Shown here: positions 10,521-24,200 of the stretch, in pieces
Layout: each line of letters begins with the position of its first letter
Position numbering within the stretch: position 1 is the first letter of the stretch
Origin: Acephala macrosclerotiorum
Lineage: Eukaryota > Ascomycota > Leotiomycetes > Helotiales > Mollisiaceae
NCBI GenBank assembly: GCA_014904845.1
Contig: MU119315.1
Location: forward strand, 104,840 to 168,839
Reading direction: 5' to 3'
Length of the DNA: 64,000 nucleotides
Notes under the pieces: model-generated
Told to the model about the DNA's origin: nothing
The model's input: the letters and a program-made list of their open reading frames with translations, nothing else
The model's database searches: none
Translations under genes and position numbers: made by a program

Positions 10521-10680
10521 GGTGCCAAAACAGATCCCGACCTATGTGCTCAGGCTGACTCGGGGAGGTCTTAGGATGTTCAGACAGGACTGAGGAACTC
10601 TCATCCCTGACTCAGGCTAGAGCAGCGACGGCTCAGGCCCGGAGACGGAAGTGTAAATTTTTTGTGTCGACATTCGATGT
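10521..10680 (+). repeat. Dispersed repeat, member 2
   Basis: It contains GGTGCCAAAACAGAT, GCTCAGGCTGACTC, AGAGCAGCGACGGCTCAGG and AGACGGAAGTG. The reverse strand of 54160-54305 has the same order of blocks (GGTGCCAGAAACGGAT, AAAGCAGCGACTGCTCGGG, AGACGGAAATG). It is probably a non-coding transposon relic. Confidence 0.55.
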
Positions 10681-11999
10681 GGGATTTCCTGCAACGACTC
10701 CGCAGCCAGTTAACCACCGCATCGAGTCTTTCTCGCACGCGCTATGTTAGACAGCCTAGACAGTGGATTGCCCTTCTTAATCACCACGCCCTAATATGGT
10801 GACGTAAGGCGTAAGGTCTGGAACTCTGCTAGGATTTTGGTCAATATCGGCATCATGCAAATCCAATTGCTGATCCACCACTCTGGCATAAGATTGCACT
10901 CGGCTTCGCTCCAATCATTGAAACTTGTCAGATAGAGAATATTGCCGAAACTAGTCTTCATCTCTCGATTGTGCACTCTTTTGCAGAACAAACCTCGAAA
11001 CGGATGCCTTGAATAACTTGAGAGAGCTCTCCCAAAGCTAAAGAGTTCTTGGCCTTTCAGTCGCTCATCGAGGTTGAAAGTTACCAAGATAGATAACAGA
11101 TGATCGATTGTAACCTTGGTGTCGTATTATAGGTTACAGTCCTTGCACAATCGTTTCCGGCGCTTATGTAGCCATAACTATAACCATATTAGCGTCTTGA
11201 CTCGTGAAAAGGAGGGTGGAAAAGGGTGTGGGTCTTACGTTAAGCCCAGCCTAACTCTAGTAACTAAACTCTGCTGGTCACCTTCCGCATTTTCTTCTTC
11301 ATACGGGCTTCTATCTCTCTAACGATCTTCTCAAGTCGTCTGATATCCTCCCTATTCTACATGTTCTGCTCTAATGGCCTAATATAATATATTCTGAATA
11401 TGCGGGCTCCAGCTTACCCACGAAATTCCGCTCAGCCAGAGATTCTAGCACAGACGTCTCGGGAAAGACACTAGATTTCCAAGCCATTGAGACAAGGACC
11501 ACAAGCCATCGTCAACACCTTTTCCGAGTCGATTAAGTACCTCTTTTTCGGATGTAGAAATGAGTGTAAAGTGTAACGCGTCTACCCTGAATAGGATCTC
11601 TTGCCGCATGCCGCGGTAGTGAGTCTGCAGATACACCCATAATAGTCGCAACAACAGTAGGTGACTTACCACTTTCAAGCTATCCACGTATTGTGCCACT
11701 AGAGAAACATTAAAGGGTACCGCAGCTCAAGTCCTTCCCCTGTCGTTGGACCATAGGAATATACGCCCGAAGGAGATAGTAGTTGAAGAAAAGCCTTGTT
11801 CTTGCTAGCATTCGAATCTATGCATCTCCCCGACTGCCCATTTTAGGCTGCTCGCAAAAAAACCATGAGATGTGGAGCCCCATTTCTACCTCACCCCATG
11901 GGGTGGCTTTGGGTAGAGTTTTTTTTTGAGAGTCCTTCACGGGTGGAGTTCTATTTTTAGTCCTCTACTCATGGGGCTTTATAGAGCCTTATCTAAAAA

Positions 12000-14900
12000 T
12001 ATATTTGCATAAGTTGCATAATATTATTTTTATGTAAAAATTTTATATATAGTTTAATAATTTGTTTAAAAAAGAATTTTCAAATTTTACTAATTTTTTT
12101 ATTAATTTTTTTATTTATTTATATAATATTAAAATATCAAATTATATTAAAATAATATAAAAAAGTAAAAGTGGAATTAGTTAACGAATTTATAAACTAC
12201 GTAAAAAATTGTTTAAAAAATTAAAATATAATATATCGAATTATATATTATATTTTTATTATAATTACGTGATTCAATTAATTCTAATTTAGAACGATAA
12301 TATTAATTCAATCTCATATTATTACAATAATAATAATTAAAAAATAATTATAAATTAAAATATAAAATAATTAAATAAATTGTTTTTTCAAAAATTGAAA
12401 TAAATTTTCGTGAAATTTTGATTTTTTTGACTTTAATTAAAATATTTGATTTTCTTAAAAACTTGTTTCTTTTTAACGTCGTTTCAATAAATCTCTCGTT
12501 TGATTATTTGTATTACTTTGTTTATCGTATTGAATTAAATTTTTACTTTTTTTTTAAAATTTATTTTAAAAAGCGAATAATAGATTCATTAAAATAAAAA
12601 TAAAATTATTAATAGTCTTTTGAATTTAAAGTTTATTTCTTTTATTAGTATTATCGATCTTAGAAAAATCAAAATATATTACTATTATAAATTTTTTTTT
12701 ACGTAATCATTTATAATTGTAATCGTTTTTATTCGTATTATTACTAAAATTTTATTGAATAAACTATTAATAAATTAATAAAAAAATTAATAAATCGAAA
12801 ATTGATTTATAGATTTTTTAAAATCAGTTTTTCGATTAATTATAATTCGAGTAAAATCTCGTTTTAATTTTTTAGATTTTAAAAATTTTATTATTAAAAA
12901 TAAAAATAAAAATTATTATTATTTATTATAATTTTTAATTCGAGATTTCGTTGAAATTGATTAAAATCGTCGAAAATCTATTAACGGTTTTTATTTTTTT
13001 GTATAAGTTGAAAAAAGAAAATAAAATCGAATAAATAAATCGTTTAATATTTCGTATATAATATTATTATTTATTTTATTTTACTTATTTCGTTTTTAAA
13101 TTAATTGTTTTTTAATAGCGATTTTTTTTTATTTTTAAAAATACTTGAAAAAGTATTATATATTTATATTAAAAAAATTATATTCGTTTTTTAAATTTCG
13201 TAATATATTAATTTTTAAAACAAATAAAATAATTCGTTTAATTTTTTTTAAAATCGTTTTCAAATTTATTATTAAAAATGTAATTATTGAAAATAAATTT
13301 TTACAAGAATTGATTTTCGTAAATATTAAATTTTTTTTTTTAAATTATTAATTCGACGAATAATTTTTTTTTTTATATTGAAAAACATAAAAATAAATTA
13401 ATTTAATCGTTTTATAATTTTATTAATTTGATTTTCGAATAATTATTAATATAAATAAAAAACGAATTTAATAATAATATTTATTAATATAATACACAAA
13501 ATATTTTTTATTATACGAATTAAATTTAAAAATATTTTTTTTATAATATCGTTATATAAATAAAATCTTATAATTATTATTTTTTGTATTAAAATTTAAT
13601 AAACGATTAATAAAAAAATTAATAAAAAATATAAATTTAAATTTAAATATCGTTCGATTTCGTTTATAGAAATTATATTTTTATTTGTTTAAAACGATTC
13701 TCGTTTCGTTAATAAATTCGTAAAAAAAACAAAAAAACTTTCGTTTTATCGACGTTAGTATTTGATTAAAAAGAAATTTAAAAAATTTTAATTTATTTGT
13801 TGCATATATTATAATCGATTTTTAGTAACAAATAAAATGTAATTCTCGCGATAAATTTTTTCGAATTATTATTTCAATTTTTGAAATTAAAATTTTTTTT
13901 AAAATAATTAAAAAAACAAAAAATTAAAAATATTTAATTTAATAATCGAATTTAAAATCGAAGTAAAAATATAAATACTTTTCAAATTTATAAAGATTTT
14001 TTTATAGTATTTAAATAATTTTTATTTCGCGTTTTTAATATTTATATTTATTTAAAAAATTTTAATAATTTAATATCGAGTTTATAATAAAATTCGTTTA
14101 AACGTTTAAATATTTCGTCGAATATAGTAAAACCGTATATAATAATCGATTATTTTATTGTTTTTAATTTCGTTATTAAAATATTAAACGATTAAATAAA
14201 ATCGATTAAATATTTAATTTAAATATTTTTACGTTTTTATTTTCGATATAAAATCGATTAATTAAACTTTTAAATTTGCGAAATCGAGTAATTATATAAT
14301 AAATAGAATTTTAATAAATTTTAATATTTAAAATTAATTAAAATAATTAATTAAATTTATTTTTAAAATTTTTAATAAAAAATTTATAAATCGTTTTAAA
14401 TTTAATTCGCTATTTTTGATTTAAATTAACAAATTTTACAAACGATTAAATTTATTTTTAATTAATAAAAAAATCAATAAAAACGAGAAATTATTTATTA
14501 CGTTAAATATATATATAATATTACGTTTTTTAATAATTTTTAATCTTTGTAATTCAAATATTTTTTGATTTTTCTTTTAATTTTTTTTTATAGTTTTATT
14601 AGAAAAATATAAACGTTTCTCTAGAAAATTTTTAAATATTAATTAAAGAATATAAAATATACAAAAAATTTAAATAATTTTTTTATTAAAAAATAATTTT
14701 TATTCGATTATTTTATAAATATATTTATTAATTTTATTGATTATTAATTCGTTTTTAATAATAATAATACGTTTAATTAAATTGAAATATTAAAATCGTT
14801 TATTAATTATTATTATAAAAACGATTTTAATTTTAATATTTTTTATATATTTAAATTTAATTATTTTTTATTTTAAAATTTAATTAATAGTAATATATAA

Positions 14901-16559
14901 AATAAATATATAAAAAAACGATAATCGATTATTATTAATTTAATAATCGAAGAATATTAAAATTTTTATATTGAGTAATAAATTTTTAAAAAAATTCGTA
15001 TTAATTAATACGATTTTTTTATTAAATTTTTTACGAATTTTCGTAAAATTTAATAATTTTAAATACGCGTTTTGTATTTTATATAATTTTTACTATTTTT
15101 TATTTTTAATAATTCGAAAAAAAATGTATAAAAAAATAAATATACGCAATATTTAACGAATAAAAGAATTTTAAATAATAAATTCGTCGTATTATTTAAT
15201 TATTTGTAAAAAAAAAAAAAATTCAATTTTTATTAATTTTTTTATTAATTGTTATTATTTATAATAAACGCAAATTTTTATTTTTTTAATCGAAATTAAT
15301 AAAAATTATTTATAGTTTTATTATTATTTTTTTTATATTTTTTAATTTTAAAATAATTTCAAAGAAACGTTATATTAATATATTTTAATCTCGAGTAATT
15401 TAAAGTAATATTATATTTTTTATAACGAATTAAAAATTTCTCGATTTCGATTTTTGTAATTTAATTGTATTTTAATTAATATATAAACGAGATTCGTATA
15501 TTTTATTTAATTTAAAATTTTTTTTCGATTTTTATAATCTTTTGAATTATTTATAAAATATTAAATTATTATTCGTAAAAAGTTTCGTATTCGTTTTATT
15601 TTTATTAATAAATTTTTTTTTTGAGAATCGTAAATAATTAAATAATATTAATTTCTTAAAAAAAATCGTTAAATTCAATTTAAACGTCGCGTATAAATAA
15701 AAAAATAAAATGTAAAATTATTATAATTAATTAAAAAACAAATAAACAAACAAAATTAATAAAATATAAAACGAATATTAATTATATTAACGATTATTTA
15801 TTTATTAATACGAGATTTAAATAAAAAATAAAAATAAAATTTTGAAATTACAATTTTTGTATTTTAATTTATAAAGTTTATTTTTTTATTATTTTTATAA
15901 ATTTATTCAATTTTATTTTCAAGTTTTAAAATTAATTGTTTTTTGTATTTTTAGTATTTATTTATTTATAGATTCGTTTTCGATGTTTTCGATTTTATTA
16001 TCGAATAATATTATAAATATATATTTTGAAAATAATCGATTTTTTTATTAAATTAAAATTAAATTAATAAAAAAATTAATAAAATATTAAAATTATAAAA
16101 TTCGTAATAATAAAATTAAAATTTTTAAAAAAATCAATCGTTTTTTATTTGTTTGTTTATTATAATACAAAGAAATTTTAATTAAATATAGAATTCGTAA
16201 TTAAATAATTAATAATCGAAAAATTAAAACGAGAAATATTAAAATATTGAATTTTTATTATTTTATTAAAAAGTTATTTTAATTTAAAATTTGAAACTTT
16301 TTATAAAATTATATAAATTGTTTAAAAGATTTTTAATTTGTAATTTTATATTATTGAAATTAATATTTTTTTTTGAATTAAATCGAAAATTATTTAATAA
16401 AATTTAAAAGAATTTAAAAAAAAATAAAAATTAATTTAATGAATAAAATAATATTTATTATTTTTAATTTTTATATTTTATTATTTTATAAAATTAAAAA
16501 AAGTAAATATAGTTTATTAATTAATTTTATTGAAAATAAATTCGTATTTTAAATTAAAA
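12000..16559. other. AT-rich decayed DNA, content not identifiable
   Basis: I find no intact frames, and the short ones present are low-complexity Phe/Leu/Ile/Lys strings. It is probably decayed transposon sequence, but I cannot align it to the retrotransposon copies to the right. Confidence 0.5.
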
Positions 16560-19500
16560 ATTATTATTGAAATATATATACGTATTTATCACGTGTTTTA
16601 ATTAAAAGAAAATTAATATAAAAATTGAAAATATATTAATATTATTAATTTTAAATTTAATTTTTTAAATAATTAATAATTTTTATATTAATATACTCGA
16701 ATATTTTAATATTATTAATATTAATTAATATTTGATTTTATTAATTAAATATAGAATAGTAAAATTTAAATTAAAAAAGATTTTTGTGTAAAAAAATATA
16801 TATTTTTTCGAAATTTAAAAATGTGTATTTAATTTTTTTTCGATATTTGAAAGATTTTACAAAAAAGTATTAAAAATTTTTTACGTAAAAAAATGTAAAC
16901 TTTTTCAATATTTAAAAGTTTTACGTTTTATATTTTTTTTAGTATTTGAAAAGTTTTGAGTATAATACTAAAAATTTGAAAAAACAATTATTAAAACTTT
17001 AATTACATTTTTTTTAATTTGCGTTTATTACGTACGATAAAAAGATTAATTACGAAAATTTTATTTTTTTTAAATTAACGATTAAAACGATAAAAAGCGT
17101 TATATATTATATTTTTTTTAAAAACAATAAATTTCTATATTATTTAAAATATATTTAAATTACGATTAATTTGAATTTTTATTTATATTTTACAAATAAA
17201 TAAACAAATTTATATTAAAACAAATAAATTTATTAAATATAAATTAATATTTCAAAATAACGAAAATTGATATTTAAAATAAAAATAGAATTTTTTTGAA
17301 AAACGATTTATTTTTTTCGAATATTTTTTTATTAATTAATAATAAATACAAAAAATCATAAATATTTATTTTAATTTTTTTTATTTTAAAAAAAACTAAT
17401 TTAAATAAACGTATAATAAAAAAAAAAAATTTATTACAATAAAAACAAATACAAAAAACAAATTTATTTTATATAAATTCGAAGTATTTAAAAATTTCGA
17501 ATATAAAAATATTATTTTATAAAATTTTTATATAAACAATTTTAAAAATTAAAAAATAATATACTTTAAAATAATTATCGACGATAAAATTATTTGTTTA
17601 AAAAATTATTTTAAAAAAAATAGAATTTATATATTATATAAACGATTAAACGAATAAATTAAAATTTTTATTTAAAAACGATAATAATATATAATTTGAT
17701 TAAATATAGAAATCTAGTAATAAATAAAGAAAAATAGATTTAATTTTCGATTTAATTTAAAGAATTAATTACGATTAAATTTAATTGCTTTAGATAAATT
17801 ATAAAAATCGAAGTTTAAATTGAATATATAATAATAATTTAAATAAAATATATATATTTTTAAAAACGCTATTTTAAAAATTTAAAAAAATTATTAAAAA
17901 ATTTAATAAAATAAAAAATAAACGAAAAATAATAATTTATTATAAAGTAAATTAATTTAAAATAATAATATTTAATCGATTTAAAATAACGATATTTGAA
18001 AAAAGAATATTAATTCGATTAAAAATAATAAAAAATTAATATTATAAATAAATTTCGAAATAAATATAATATCATTTGTAATATAAATAAAAAGATTTAT
18101 TAAAATCAAATTTATTACAATAATAAATTTTTCAATTTTTTAATATATAAAAAAATAATTATAAGTTTTAAAAAATTGATTACTTTTAATAAAAAATTTA
18201 CGAATATTAATCGTATAATTTAAAAAAAAAAATTTAAAAATTCGAGTAAAAAAAAAAAAAAAAAAATTAAAAAATTAAATTATTAAAAAATTTAATAATT
18301 TAAAGAAATTTTATTTTAATAATAATAATAAATATAAAAAAATAATATACGATTTTTTAGACGAGAAATTAAAATTATTTTCAGTTTATTACGATAATAT
18401 AAATATTATATTAAATATATATAAAAAAATATTTTTAATTATATTAAAAAAATAAATATAAATTTTTTATTTAAATAATATTTTTTATTATAATTTTTCG
18501 TTTGAAAAAATTATTAAATATATAAAAATTAAATTCGAGATTTTATATATTTTAATAATATATTAAAAAGAATAAAAAAAAAAAATTTTATAAAATATTA
18601 TTAAAAATTTTGAATTATTGTTTAATAAATTATAATAGATTTAAAAAAAATAATCGAAGAAAAATTGTAAAAACGATAATATAAAAAATTATATTTTACG
18701 AGTTTGTAATAATATTAAAAAATATTATATATATTTAATAGATTTTAAAAATACGTTAAAAAGCGTTTAATATTAATTGCGATACGTTATTCAATTAATT
18801 AAAAAAAAAAAAATATAAAGTAATTGAACTTTAGTATTTATTTTATTGATTGTAAATACAATAAATACGAAGTAAATAAAAATCGCAATAATAAACGCGA
18901 TCAAAGTAAATATAATTACGATTACAAAAATTAAAAGTATAGTAAATATAATCGAAATAATTATTCGAGAAAAAAAAAGTATTATATTTGTAAGAAAATA
19001 AAATATTGATCGATAAAATACTTTTTAAAAGAGAAACGATAAATATATAAAAAATTTAAAAATGAAATTTATTTTCGATATAAGAAATACGTTTTTATAA
19101 TAAATTATTAAACTTTTTTAATTTACGAAAAAAAAATAAAAAGATTCAATAGTAAAAATAGAATAAATACTTTTAATATTTTTATTTTAAATATAAAAAA
19201 ATTCGATTTCGAAAAATAAAAAAAAAAAGATTAAAATTTTGTAAAAATTAGTTTTTTTGTCGTAAAATATATTAATATTCAAAAATTAATCGTAAAATTA
19301 AATAATTAAAAAATATAATATTTTTTGATTAAAAATAATATATTTCGTTTAATTAAAAAAAATTTAAATTAAAAAAAGATTTTTTAATTTACGAATAAAT
19401 ATATTATAAAAATTTTTTAAAATATATTATTAAATATAAATATAATTACTATATTAATTATAAAATACGATTAGTTTATAATTTTATAAAAAATTGATTT

Positions 19501-21272
19501 ATAAATTAAATTTAATATTTCGAGTCGTAAAAAAAAAATTTAATTTGAAATAAATAATATAAAAATTAAAAATATAATTAAAATTTATATTTTTATTAAA
19601 AACGTTATTTTTTACGTCGTATTTTGTAATATATTATTTTTATTATTTTTAGAAAATATAAATAAATTCAAAATTTGATTTAATAACGTAAAAATTCGTA
19701 TAAAAAAATATAATAATAATATAATTATATTCGTTATACGCAAATAAAAACATTTATAGATTTTATTAATAGAATTAAAAAAAAAATTTGTTTAATATTA
19801 TTTGATAAATATAAATTTACGATGTGTATATAAAAAATTTGAATATTTATTAGTACGACAATTTGTAAATATTTTTAATAGAATTAAATATAAGAATTTT
19901 ACGTTTTAATAATTAGAATAAATGAATAAATTTTATTATTATTATTAAATAAACGCGAAATCGTTAAAACGATTTAAATTTTTTTTATTAAACGATTACG
20001 AATTTAATTATTTAGTAATTATTAATATTATATATTTAAATAGTAACGCGATTTTACAATTTATAGACTTTGTTATAAAATTTTAAAATATACGATTTAT
20101 TATAAAAATGTTTACGCGAATAATATAAAATGTAATTAAAAAATATTAAATTAATACGTATTTAAAATCGTTAAAAGTTTTAATTTATAACGTTAAAAAG
20201 AATTTCGTATTCGTAGAATTTAAATAATAAATAAAAATTGTAACGATAAAAGTAAAAAAAATTTTAATTAAAATATATAATTTAATTGAAAAAATAAAAC
20301 GATATTATATTTTTTTACGATGAATTTATACGATTATATTAAAAGAAATAATAAAATATATTACGAAAAAATAAATATTATAAATAGTAGTAAAAGTTTA
20401 TAACGATTTAATAAAATCGAATAAATTTGTATTTATTTTATTAGTATTTAAAATATATTTTAAAATTTTCGATATAAATATTTTTATATCGATAATAGTA
20501 AAAAAAGTAAATATTATTCGTAAAATAATAAACGAATTTTATTGTATATAAATTAAACGATAAATTAATAATATTTTAATAATAAAAAACGATTTTAATA
20601 TTTTAATTATTTTAGATTTATTTATTAATTTTGACGTTTGAATTTTTAAAGAGTATAAAAAATAGAAAAGATTATATAAACTATTAATAATTACAAATAA
20701 AAAATGTATTATATAATTATTTTACGAATTGATAAATTTTAAATTAATTGTAATAAAATTTTATTTTCGAAAGTCGTAAATTGAAAAGTCGATAAAAAAA
20801 TAATTTACGAGAATTATATAAGAAAACGAGAAATTGAAAACGATAAAAATAATATAAAAAAACAAAAATTAAAAAAACAATAATAGTAATTATTTAATTT
20901 TAATTGAAATTTAATTTAAATATTGTAATCGATTGAAAAATATAAAAAATAAATTTAAATTTATAATTTATTTCGAATAAAATTATTTTGATTTTACGAA
21001 TATTAATAATAATAATAACGATTTTACGAATAATAAGAATTTTAATTAATATTGTATAAAAAAAAAATTACGATCAATATAATTTATATAACGAGTAAAA
21101 AAAAAAAAATTATAAAATTTGTAATTAAATTACGAAAAAAGAAAATTATTATTATATTTGAAAAAAATTTTGAAATTTTATAATAAAAAAAATAAAATAA
21201 ATTATTTATTAAAAACGTTTTTAAATTTATATAATACGATTTAATAATATATAAAAATATTTCGATTTTTAA
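16560..21272 (+). mobile_element. Decayed Ty1/copia-like LTR retrotransposon, copy A (3' part missing)
   Basis: A 5' LTR at about 16560-16720 matches the LTRs of copy B but lacks an internal segment of roughly 35 bp. The interior runs parallel to copy B (27391-31880) with several indels, and ends at an assembly gap. At 18980-19021 the codon spacing of a CX2CX4HX4C zinc knuckle is still visible, with Cys and His codons turned into Tyr codons and Trp into TGA, as G-to-A and C-to-T change predicts. At about 20130-20340 the trace of an integrase core is recognisable. Only about 1.1 kb separates zinc knuckle and integrase, too little for reverse transcriptase, which favours the copia gene order. 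Confidence 0.65.
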
Positions 21273-21282
21273 NNNNNNNNNN
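21273..21282. other. Assembly gap (10 N)
   Basis: Ten Ns of fixed length indicate a scaffold join of unknown true size. Copy A of the retrotransposon stops here and unrelated or inverted sequence follows, so the join itself may be wrong. Confidence 0.99.
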
Positions 21283-24200
21283 TATTTTAAAATAATTAAT
21301 ATTTAAAATTTTTTTTAAAATTTTATTATAATATTTATTCAATTATTTTAATTATTAATATATTTAATTTTTTATAATTTTTTTTATTTGTATAATTATT
21401 ATAAAATTATAATATCGATTATTAAACGTTTTTTTTTAATTGTTTTAAATTTAATTATTATTATTTTATAAATTTTTAAAATGAATACGTTTTTAATAAT
21501 TCGTTTATTTTTAATAAAATTATAATAAATCAATAAAATTTTACTTTCGAATTTTTATTATTTTTTTTATTTTTATATTTAATTTAAAAATTAAAAATTT
21601 TATTAATTACGAACGATTTATTAATAAAAATAAAAAATTTTATCGTTAATAAATTTAAAGTAACGTATTTAAATCTTCGATTTAAATTTTTTATTTTTTG
21701 TTTTAATTTTTTAATTAATACGATAATTTTAATTTTAATTAAATTTTAATATTAAATAATAATAAATAAATCGAAAATCGCTTTAAATTAATAAATTATA
21801 ACGATATAAATATTTCAAATATATTATTTTTTATATTTAATTTATATATTTAATAATTTAAAATTTATTAATTTAAATTTTTTATTTTAATTTTTTTATT
21901 ATAATTAAATAATTTTTTTATATTAAATTAATATATATTTATTAAAAATTAATAAAGTTTTTAATATAAAAATTATTTTAATTTTTATTACAAATTTAAT
22001 TTTTTTAAATTAATTTTTTTTTTATTAATATAAATATATTATTCGTTTATATTTTAATAATATGAAATATTTTTTTTTCGATTATAATTAAAAAATAAAA
22101 ATAGTATATAAATATAATTATTAATAATTTTTTTTTATAATATTTATAATATATAATTTATTAATATATTTTCGTTTTTATTATTATAATAATATTTAAT
22201 AAATAAAAATAATAAATTTATTTTAATAATTACACGAATATTAATCGTTAAAAATTAATTATTAATTATATATAAATTTAAATAATATTATAAAATTATA
22301 TTTTAATTATTTTATTTAAAAATTAAATTAAAAAAAATATTAATATAATAATAATTCGTTAATTAATTCTTTAAATAATCGAAAATTATATAAAAAAATA
22401 ATTTTATTATTATATTTTTAAATTATTAATAATTTTATTTTTAATTTTATTATTTAATTTTAAATTACAAATACGAATTTTAATATATTTAATAAAATCG
22501 AATTTAACGAATTAAATTTTTTTTTTATAATTAAATTATTAATTTTTTTTTATTAAAATTTTTTGAATAATATTTTAAACGTAATAATTATATTTTTTTT
22601 TTATAATTATAATACAAAATTTTATCGATTTTTTTTTTATTTATTATAAATATTATAAATATTTATTTTTTATTTTTAATAATAATAATAAACGTATTAT
22701 TGAAATTTTCGTTATTGTTTTTAACGAATTAATAATATTTATTTCGTTATAATTTTTTATTAAATGTATTTTTTATCGAAATAAATATTATATAATATTT
22801 ATATAAAATTTAAAATCGTATATAATTAATATTATTTTATTTTTATTTTCGAAATAAAAATTTTATATTTCGAGTTTTATTTTTTGAATAATTTTAATTA
22901 ATTATAAATAAATACGTATATTAAAATTTAAAAAAATTTTTATATACGTTTAAATCGTTTATTAATAATATAATATTTTTAAATAATATTAATATTAATT
23001 AATAATTATTTTTAATTACAAATTAATAAAAATTTATTAAAAAAATAAAATATAATAAATTAAAAGTATTAATAAATTTATTATAAAAAGTATTAAAAAA
23101 TTTCGATGAAATATTATTAAATATTATCGAATTATAAAAAGATTTTATTATTTTTTTTATAAAAACAAAATTAAAATATTTAATTAAACGTTTAATTAAA
23201 TGTTTATTAAAAATATTTATTTATTTTTATATTCGTTTTTAAATTCGTTTTTATATTCGTTTTTATATTTGTTTTTATTATTTAATATTATTAAAACGTT
23301 TAAATTATTTATAAAATTATTTATAAAATTATTTATTTTTTATTTTTCGAAATAATATTTAAAAAAAAAAAAATATAAAATTAAAAAAAAAATATAAAAT
23401 TTATTAATTAATACAAAAAATAAAAATTTAAATAAAATAAATATACGAATTATATTATATAAAAATACTTTAAAAATAATTTTATTAAATAAATAAAAAT
23501 TACGTTTTTTTAAAATAATATTAATTTTTATTTAAGAATTATAAAATATTTTACGCGAATAAGAAATATAATTATTGAAAAACGAAAAACGAATTACGAA
23601 AATATTCGAGAAAATTATTATAAATAAAAAAAATACTATAAATAAATTAAAAACGAAATAATAATTTAATTAATAAAGAAAAATAAATTTTATATTTATT
23701 TTAAATAAAATTCTATTAATATTAAAAAAAATTATTTAAAATAATATTATTTTTTAAAATAATTTATTTTTATAATTATAACGTTTTTAAATTTTAAACG
23801 TTTTAAATATTTAATTTTACGAAATTCGAAATTCGAATATATAATATTTTAATATATAATTTTTAAATATTTAATTTTTAAATCAATAATTTTATTAATT
23901 AATATATTAATAAAATAATTTATAAAATTAAAAAAATATAAATTTTAATTAAAACGTTTAATTAAACAATGATTTTTAATAAAATAATTTTTAATTTTTA
24001 TAAAATATATTAATTAAATCGTTTATAAATTTAATAAAAATATATTTTAATAATAATAAAAAATATAATAAAAAATTATTTAATATTTTTATTATTAAAT
24101 TATAAATTTTTTACGATTATTATTAAAAAATTAATATAATAAAATGTTTTTTATTATATTTAAAAATCGTATAAATTCTTTTTATTATAATAAAATCGCG

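Larger units (their letters stand above)
9988..11843. other. Intergenic stretch with hairpin and dispersed repeat
   Basis: It holds the SDR promoter side, a perfect hairpin (10151-10183) and a dispersed repeat (10521-10680). A 98-codon minus-strand frame (10791-11087: MVTFNLDERLKGQ...) has mixed amino-acid content but no recognised domain, and I do not call it. Nothing else is supported. Confidence 0.4.

Noticed and set aside
10791..11087. 98-codon minus-strand frame
   Set aside because: Amino-acid content is plausible, but there is no recognisable motif, no nearby exon and no supporting context.
13145..15156. Short frames in the AT-rich block
   Set aside because: They consist of Phe/Ile/Leu/Lys/Asn strings expected from random A+T-rich sequence. 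A mitochondrial origin was considered and rejected because no mitochondrial genes or tRNAs are present and retrotransposon copies are.
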